64,000 nt of DNA from Ditylenchus dipsaci (Eukaryota > Nematoda > Chromadorea > Rhabditida > Anguinidae), in contig SADC01001303.1 in the NCBI GenBank assembly GCA_004194705.1, positions 194,501 through 258,500 on the forward strand, in the 5' to 3' direction. How positions within the stretch are numbered: position 1 is the first letter of the stretch; every line of letters starts with the position of its first letter. Position numbers and translations under genes: made by a program. Below, one piece after another: positions 57,401-64,000 of this stretch. A model generated the notes under the pieces. It worked only from the letters and a program-made list of their open reading frames with translations, did no database searches and was not told where the DNA came from.

Positions 57401-60400
57401 CACACCCACATACCTTAGACACAAATCACTCGAAAGTGACTCTGGATGCATGAAAAAGCATGCATACCAGAGTTTATTTATGCGGTAGGCCCCAGTATTC
57501 AAAACTATGTTTAACATCTTCTTGTTAGTGGCCCCTGTGTGATTAGTGGCCCCCTTTTATTCCCTTCCCCTCCCTATACAGCCCTCAATCCCTTTAAAAT
57601 TCAAAAGGCGCCAATTCAAATTTTTCAAATTTTGACTAAAATACCATGATACCCCCCCTGTGGTTCGAAATTTTTTTTTCTTCTCAGAATTAAAAAAACA
57701 GCCGGCTTTCTCATGAAATCGGGGTCGAGAAACACGAATATGATGTTATCTCCTCGATCTGATCAGTCCCCGTGGGGGATTCTGAACTCAAGCCTAAATT
57801 TTAAAAGAAAATTTAAAAATACAGTCGTTTCAACATGAAATTTAAAATTTTTGAAATTTGAGTAAAACTGCCTTCCCTCTGTTAAACATTTTGGTCTCAA
57901 AATTTTTGCTCTCGCGTATTTTCTCTGTGAGATTGTTGTTGTGGGACTTTTTTGTTTCAGATCGATCATGGCAACTCTAAACAAAAAGCGTCGCATAATC
58001 ACTCTGGTAGAAAGGAAAGAGTTCATTGATGCATCGGCGACAAAGAATCCAAAAAGAGCTTGAAAGATCTCAGCGAGCAATTTGGAATGCCGCGTTCGAC
58101 AGTCAAGAACATCCTGGATAACAAGAATTCAATTCTCTATGCTATCGACGAAGGCCGCAGCGCTAATTGAGTACATCTAAAGGTGGCCAAGTATGCAGAT
58201 CTGGAGGAGTCGGTCTTGCGGTGGCTAAAAGCCGCATGGCTAAAAGCCGATGTCAGGTCCTCTTCTGGCGGTAATATCGGTTTTTCTGCCTGCTATTCTA
58301 TTTCCTTTTTTTCTTGTTTTAAGAATTGGCAAAGGAGCTAGCGATGCCGATGAGAAGAGCGCTGAGCCGCTGACTGAAGAGCAAAGCAAGTTAGAACTTA
58401 AAAAGTGGGCGGAGTATCTGGACGGGACTGCATGCGCTGAATCTGGTAGATGGTACGTTGGACGAATACGTGGCTGTGGATGATCATCTTGCAACCGGGG
58501 AACACTCACTCTTGCCAAGATAGCAGCGGATGTCTCAACAGCGAATGTGGAAGAGCCGAATGTGGTCAGGTAAGTATCTGGTTCTTTTAGCTTCTCAAAA
58601 GACTTATCTTTTAGCGACAGCGATCTGATGGAGGTTGAAGAAGAGCCGGAGTTGCAAGTCACCAATTGAGAAGCAACCGCAGGATTCGAGGTCTTTCAAC
58701 GCTACATGGAGGAGAAGTTCAAAGATCCAGCTCTGCTCCAAATGTGCGACAAATTAAATGATTTGCTGGCCAAAGAACGCTCGAGGAAAATGAAAGATAA
58801 AAACCTCTCTGACTATTTTGTTGTTAAATCTTAATTGTTTCTTGCAACTTTTGTTTGATTAAATAAAAGCAATGTTTCTCTCTCGATTTAGTGTACAGTT
58901 GAATGAATTTTCGAAAATATGCTCTGATTTAGTGTACATGCGATTTAGTGTACACTCGATTTAGTGTACAGCTGAAGCCGGTCCCCAGGGTGTACACTAA
59001 GTCGGGAGTTGACTGTAGATCATACGAAAAAGCCTCTGGTTTCGCACTTTTTTCCTGTCGTGTATTTCAGATTAAACTTTCATATTTTCAGATGGTTCAA
59101 TGTTGCAAACGAGACGTGCTACTGTGGTGCAAAAAGAGTCAATCATAAAGCAATATATCCCTCTGAGGACTGTGGAAGCAACAACGGCTGCTATGGAACA
59201 AAAAGAACAAGAAAAATCTAAAGCAGACGACTCAAACAGGTCAGTTTTTTGTGTGATAGATATTTCGGACTTAGGTAGTGCCTCAATAGATTCTAGTGTC
59301 TCCCTGCTACCACAGCATTATTTAACCTGTTCGTCTTTCAGGTATTCACTTGCTCTGTAGCCTGCTGAAGTGTCTCATCTAAGCAAATGACTGCTAACGC
59401 ACGGAAGATCGTCTCCATGAAGTGTGTCGAGAATGTCGTCAATGCTGCATCCTAAAAGACTAAAGATGCTATGGTCGGATTAAGAAGCAGCGTGACACCA
59501 ACGTTTTGTCTTCTATAGTTCTATAGGCACATTTTATTCTTCTATTTTAGCGTTATATAACACTGCTGCTAAAGGAGAATACATCACTAATCATTTCCTC
59601 ACCAATTTGAGCTAAAGAACCAAGTGTCTGGCATTGGGAAGGAAAGAAAACCAAGAGGACTTATAGCCGTTGATCTGAAAGTAATTTTCACTCGTTCATT
59701 TTCACCGTTTTCTTATTTTCAATCTTTGAGGGAGGTGGTTCTCAGCCACTCGATCTGCGTGCTCGTAATGGAATTCTTGGCAAATAAATGCGAAGAGGGC
59801 CTTGGTGATGGCAAACTTTTTTTTGGGTCAAATATTTTTGGTTCAAAAAGACCTTTTTGTGTCAAAAAAGACTTCTTTTGGGTTAAAAAGACTTTTGTTT
59901 GGGGCAAAAAACTTTTTTTTTTGGAGAAAATTGGTTTTTTGGTGCAATTTTTTTTTGTTGTAATTCTGCATTCCCTTTTATTTTTCTAACCGGCGACGGT
60001 AAATTCATCTGCAGTAAATTCATCTACAAGGTTCAAATCCCTGTGGAGGTGATCCATTTTATCAGAATGTTCGAATCCTGTGGTCATGAATCATTTTTTA
60101 TAGTCTTGGCACCTTAAAGGTCCAAACCCCAAATTTGGGTGGGTATCTTCGGGTAGGTGGATCACCACCTAGACGATCTGAAAAAAGTTAATCAAATTAG
60201 AAAAAAAATAGTCCTATAATACGTAAGATACTGTGAGAAATTATGTTTGATAGGACAAAGAGTGCGATTTTACCCATCCGGACCGTAAAACCTGAGGTTA
60301 GTACCCTGGGCTCAGGTGGATATCCACCTGAGCCCGTAACTGGCTTGTAAAATAAAAGTTTGTTAAAAATCAAAAACAAATAATCTTTCCTCACCCAAAA

Positions 60401-63400
60401 TTGTGTGGGTAAGTAAGTTCAACATGGACATTCAAGGTGGACATCCACGTTCAAGGTGGACATCCATGCGGTTGACCTGAAAAAGCAAAGTTCGTCAACA
60501 ACCGATCCTATCATGTACAAAAGGATGTGGGGAATCCTGTTTGACAGGACCAAAAGTGCAATTTTACCCACCCCAACCGCAGAACATGGGTAGGTATCAC
60601 CTGGTCAGGTGGATATCCACCTGGATGGTCTGAAAATAATTTTTTTGAAATATATAAGAAAACCCCATTTTTCTGACTTAAATTTGTGAAAGTAATTGGA
60701 TTTGTTATTACCTAAATTGAGATTCCCCCTACGCGGAGCGAAATGTCTTGGGTATTCTTCGGTTAGGTGGATATCCACCTGGCTGCCCGATAAAAATGAA
60801 ACTCCGCCAAAGTCAAAAACAACCCACTTTTCTTGTGTGTGGGGTCATGTTTGACAGGTGGTACCCAGGTATAGGGTCCGGGTGGCTACAAATGAATATT
60901 TGGTCCTGTCAAACAGAATTGCTAGCAAGGTTTAACATATGTCTAAATTAAAATAAAAATCTTTTTTTAGGCCAGCCAGGTGGATATCCACATATCCGAA
61001 GGTACCCGCCTCGGATTTCGGGGTTCAGCGTTTCCCTGGAACTAAGGCCTTTCCTAAGTTTGTATAAGGACTGTAAAAGTTGCTTGAAGACACAGTTTCC
61101 AAATATCGAGGCCAAATGAGTTTCCTTGAAAAGTGATGCTTCCTATCGGTTTCGAACATTCTGATAAAATGGATCACCTCCACAGGGATTTGAACCTTGT
61201 AGATGAATTTACTGTGAATGAATTTACTGCAGATGAATTTACCGTCGCCGGTTAGAAAAATAAAAGGGAATGCAGAATTACAACAAAAAAAATTTGCACC
61301 AAAAAAAGCCAATTTGCTCCAAAAAAAAGTTTTTTTTGCCCGAAACAAAAGTCTTTCTGGCCCAAAAAAGTCTTTTTGCTCCAGAAAAAAGCTTTGTCCT
61401 TTATTAACTCCCACGAGCTCTACCTATTCAAATTTTTTGGGTTTGAATTTTCACCCAAAAATGTTAAGATCAACCTCAAATTTTTCGAACTTTTGGTCAC
61501 CCAAAAATAAGGCTTTTTTGGTCACTTTTCAATAAAGGGTGGGCGACCTGAATATTTCCACAAATTTTCTCTCAGAACATTGGACTAACCTTGTTGATGT
61601 ACTGGTAAGCAGGCACTGGATACAGTTTTCCACTGATGTTGAAGACCAAATCAGGCAATCGGCTAACTGTAGAGCATTTAACTGTGTTCATTTTAAGAGT
61701 TTTGTTGTACGCTGCTTTGACTGCATCCAAAAGTTTGTGCCACACTTTCATGATCAAACCAATATTGGCTGTGGCATGACAGACCAGTCCATATCCCATG
61801 GTCTCACTCACCACCTCATTTCCAATCGAGAAATTGGTGGTTTCAAAGTTCCAAAATATGCGTCTCTATCATTTCCCAGTGTTATAGGAATGTGTGTCCA
61901 ACTGGATTGCAGTTTCTGTAATCTTTGCCTCCGTAAGTAATCAAACCTCCGATTGTGCCGTTTGGAGGGCTTGGTGTCTGCAATAAAATAATAATCGAGT
62001 CTTGCTGTAATATAAATTTTTTAACGCATGTACAAAATGAGTGTGGAACTGAGTTAGAGATTTAGTGTTCTTTGATTCTGGAGTTGGAGTAAAGTGTGTT
62101 CACGATGCCAAATACTCCGACTCCAACGCCAACTCCAACTCCGACTTCCTGAACGAGCCATAATCGTTTGCGTTTTTTGCCCAAAAGTTGTTTTGTGTTG
62201 CAGGTTCAATCCCACGTAGAGGCACACTATTTTTTTTTGGTTTTTTGGTAATTTCTAGAAGTAATTAGACTTTTCTTTTATTTTTTGGAGGGGCGGGAGT
62301 TATTCGCTAATAGCACCCGTTCTTTTAACTAAGAAACGGCCATAAACTATTTTCATCCGTAAAAAATTTCGGCGCTACTCGGTTTACTCGCAAAAAATGG
62401 TACCTCTTCTTAAATAGAGCCAAATTTCTGTTACTGTCAAGCCTGGCCCCCACTTCAAGTTCGTTCCCGCATGGGTCCGACAATTTTTTACTCCGGTTTT
62501 CGATGTTTTTCCGCAATTCTGTTATAACAGTCTGATTCCAAATGTCACAAGGGTTCCGATTTTGCCTGTCGTTTTTCAATATATAGAAGTTTAGAAGTTT
62601 AAAAACTTTTGATTTATAAGGATGGAAAAAGTATTTAGTTATTGAAAATCGGAATCCTTGCTATATTTGGGATCAGAATTTTGAAGCGGAACTGGTGAAA
62701 AACTTTAAAAAATCGGGGTAAAAAAAGTGCTGGACCATAGGCGGGAACGAACTTGAGTAGGTTCTCCTGAAAATTATTTATTTAAAACCGTATTTTTTTT
62801 AATAGTTCCACCGATGGGTTTATTTTTCAACACTTTAAAGCGGGAAAATTAGAGGAAAATATATCTACAAAAACTACCAACCTTTTCAAATATATGGTAA
62901 ATTCATCTGCCTGTAGTTGGCTAAAAAGTTCTGCAGAGGAGGTGCTACATGTGAGCGCGGCCAACCCAGTCCTAATACTCCATCCATAGGCATTTGGTCG
63001 TAAGAATGTAAATGTGAATTATCGACTGACACAAATGTCTGATTTGTGCTGGACAATATACCAGCCTAAATAAATATTAATCTATTTGTGGAGTTTTTTT
63101 AAGGTCAAACCGTAATATTGTCGGTGTAGATTTGACCATGTAATGTATCTTCCACGTAAGTAAGGACTGATTCAGTTCCATTGGTGGACTGGCTGACAGA
63201 ATCGTTGGGTGTAATAGTGGCGAATGTAGCCATACTGGACTTAGAAGCAAAAATTTTATATTGAGAGTCGTAGACCCAGAGGTGGGAACTACAAGTTGAC
63301 GGCCACAGCAAAAAGTGTTGTGGGGTGTGCCCAGACTAATGTTGACTAAGTAGAACTCATCAACATAGTTAATTAGAGGCTGGCTGCTTGTCTGCTTTTT

Positions 63401-63484
63401 AAATTTAAACTGTTGGCTGGCAAAAATTTGGACAAAATAATTGTTGGAAATCAGAAGAAAGAAAATCTGATCAATAAGTTTCAT
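54475..63484 (-). CDS. pepsin-like aspartyl protease homologue lacking a catalytic motif
   Basis: The minus-strand start at 63484 gives a signal-peptide-like MKLIDQIFFLLISNNYF, then YVDEFYLVNISLGTP, and a damaged first active-site region where SSHLWVYD can be read in another frame but no clear Asp-Thr-Gly. Exon 2 (63065-about 62925) gives MPMDGVLGLGWP. Exon 3 (61977-61590) gives GTIGGLITYGGKDYRNC, ETTNFSIGNEV, VKCSTVSRLPDLVFNISGK and YPVPAYQYINK. The place of the second Asp-Thr-Gly reads GLVCHATANIG in the open frame, and no frame restores it. The final exon (54633-54475) gives YILGNPFLRTYC, FDYAGQRIGFS and stop, in phase with exon 3 across a 7-kb intron full of transposons. Frames break at least three times. 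Likely a secreted inactive relative or a decaying gene. Confidence 0.78.
54640..56160. repeat. protease intron: satellite copies and a B-box-like word
   Basis: 55330-55640 holds three copies of a roughly 165-bp unit with GGTGGATATCCACC at the core. A solitary GGCGCTACTTGG end is at 54688. The minus strand at 55775-55790 has GGTTCAAATCC, a B-box-like word. Otherwise AT-rich with no exon seen. Confidence 0.6.
56719..59015 (+). mobile_element. pogo/Tigger-type transposon with nested palindrome
   Basis: Ends CAGTCAATTCCCGATTTAGTG and complement ending GAGTTGACTG with TA on both sides (56717-56718, 59016-59017). Subterminal CGATTTAGTGTACA repeats occur at both ends, more than four on the left. 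A palindromic element (about 56948-57778, arms ACGGGGACTGATCAGATCG) is inserted upstream of the transposase. Confidence 0.92.
57968..58834 (+). pseudogene. Tigger transposase with the nuclease domain deleted
   Basis: MATLNKKRRIITLVERKEF opens a CENP-B N-terminal domain. After one missing base it continues SLKDLSEQFGMPRSTVKNI. The reading then passes ESVLRWLKA to a short linker and directly to an acidic C-terminal region (LTEEQSKLELKKW, a 50-nt intron near 58570, then FQRYMEEKFKDPALLQMCDK) ending SDYFVVKS stop. The DDE catalytic core of about 200 residues is absent, so it cannot encode an active enzyme. Confidence 0.88.
59600..61410. mobile_element. foldback element I with CAAAAAAGTCTTTTTG arms and satellite loop
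   Basis: Arms 59808-60110 and 61130-61410 are inverted: tandem CAAAAAGACTTTT words outside, then shared AACCGGCGACGGTAAATTCATC and GGTGATCCATTTTATC inside. The loop (60120-61015) is about six tandem copies of the AGGTGGATATCCACCT satellite. The inner arm contains a GGTTCAAATCC word. No clear target duplication. Arms resemble those of element G. Confidence 0.82.
60120..61015. repeat. about 150-bp satellite with AGGTGGATATCCACCT core
   Basis: Roughly six diverged monomers, each with an 'A/GGTCAGGTGGATATCCACCTGG' type palindromic core (60315, 60610, 60763, 60972), a preceding CCCA(C/A)CC...GGGTAGGTA segment, and a following AT-rich tail. Also found at 9281-9500 and 55330-55640. Confidence 0.85.
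62290..62800. repeat. palindromic repeat in a protease intron
   Basis: 62450-62762 is an inverted repeat related to the Tigger-type hairpin at 45965-46380 but with diverged ends. A GGCGCTACTCGG end lies at 62371 and TAGCACCCG at 62312. Confidence 0.6.
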
Positions 63485-63768
63485 TGAAAGCTTTGTTGTA
63501 TATAAATTAAACGAGAAAAAGCGTATTTACAACAGTACAAAAGGGTAGCCTTTTCTGTGACCAAATACAAGGGCAATAAACAGGACAAAGAAATCACTTG
63601 TATTGCACTGATAAGACATTTTTTAAGTTGACTGAGTTTTTGATGATTCCGGAAAGGACAGAACGCGGTCGGATAACCGAACACCGGTTTTTAACCACAA
63701 TTTTAGGTACAAAATCAGTGATAAATTCGTGTTAACTTCTGTCGGCTATTTCCAATAAATGGCAGCTA

Positions 63769-64000
63769 CCGTATATTTACTCTATTAAGTCCGTATGGGG
63801 AGTTATTTTTCAACCTCTAAAAAATCGAAAAATTTTGAGGTCGATTTTGAGATTTTCGGGTGCTCAACCAAAATCTGAAAAGTGTAATCAGGTAAACTCG
63901 CGGCAACTAAGAAAACGCAAAAAAACAGATTGCGAAATGTTCGCTCTAGGCTGAGATATAAGGTCCGTAGGGTGGGGACTTATTAGAGGGGGGGACTTAT
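63769..64000. mobile_element. second CCGTATTTACT MITE, cut by window end
   Basis: Begins CCGTATATTTACTC after TA and matches 39427-39660 almost throughout; its right end lies outside the window. Confidence 0.88.

Larger units (their letters stand above)
56160..59370 (+). repeat. copy B of the duplicated segment, split by a Tigger
   Basis: 56160-56718 and 59016-59370 align with 1080-1890, including the Cys-rich exon (WFNVANETCYCGAKR). The uninterrupted copy at the start of the window shows the empty target site near 1641-1650. Confidence 0.85.

Noticed and set aside
59624..59989. 121-residue plus-strand frame
   Set aside because: Most of it translates the foldback arm's A/T-rich words; only the first 20 residues could be an exon and nothing supports it.

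Overview
This window is eukaryotic and looks like an AT-rich invertebrate genome, most probably a nematode-like animal. The support is many introns of about 45-75 nt with TTTCAG-type acceptors, compact multi-exon genes, AATAAA signals close to stop codons, and a pepsin-like protease carrying the GGLITYGG motif common in worm aspartyl proteases. Degenerate GCCTAA/TTAGGC words point the same way but weakly. The species cannot be named from the sequence alone.

Host genes: a 3' gene end of unknown identity (1-590); a ZDHHC2/15/20-type palmitoyltransferase (7091-8479); a C2H2 zinc-finger protein with SUMO-type KxE repeats (19421-20684); the CAAX prenyl protease RCE1 (21205-23331); the transcription-coupled repair factor UVSSA (23514-26469); an unresolved multi-exon gene (about 33950-35700); a coiled-coil gene (43829-44437); a UBA/coiled-coil/RING ubiquitin ligase (45343-53045); and, on the minus strand, a pepsin-like protein that lacks its second catalytic motif (63484-54475). 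The zinc-finger gene, RCE1 and UVSSA lie head to tail with gaps of about 0.2-0.5 kb.

Mobile DNA fills most of the rest. A PIF/Harbinger element (26926-33155, TAA target duplication, 18-bp inverted ends) encodes a MADF+DDE transposase. It also carries on its minus strand a chimeric fragment of RNA polymerase II RPB1 spliced to the end of histone H2B. Three pogo/Tigger-type elements or their remnants (14707-16742, 56719-59015, plus short copies), mariner-type palindromes, a MULE fragment and a possible Helitron 3' end are present.

The most striking feature is at least eight foldback elements. Their inverted arms are built from short tandem motifs, each family with its own word (ACAAAACACCG, ACATTTGGCAAAACG, AATAACCCCC, GCCACGAAAAAG, TCGCGACA, CCGCGGATA, ACTCGAGTT, GCAAAAAAAGTC). 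Four of them show exact 8-10 bp target duplications. One foldback carries the last exon of ribosomal protein S13 and a probable TRAPPC12 exon. Two unrelated foldbacks carry the same AGGTGGATATCCACCT satellite in their loops. Single-base frame breaks occur in nearly every recognised gene and transposon, so either the assembly has indel errors or many copies are decaying.
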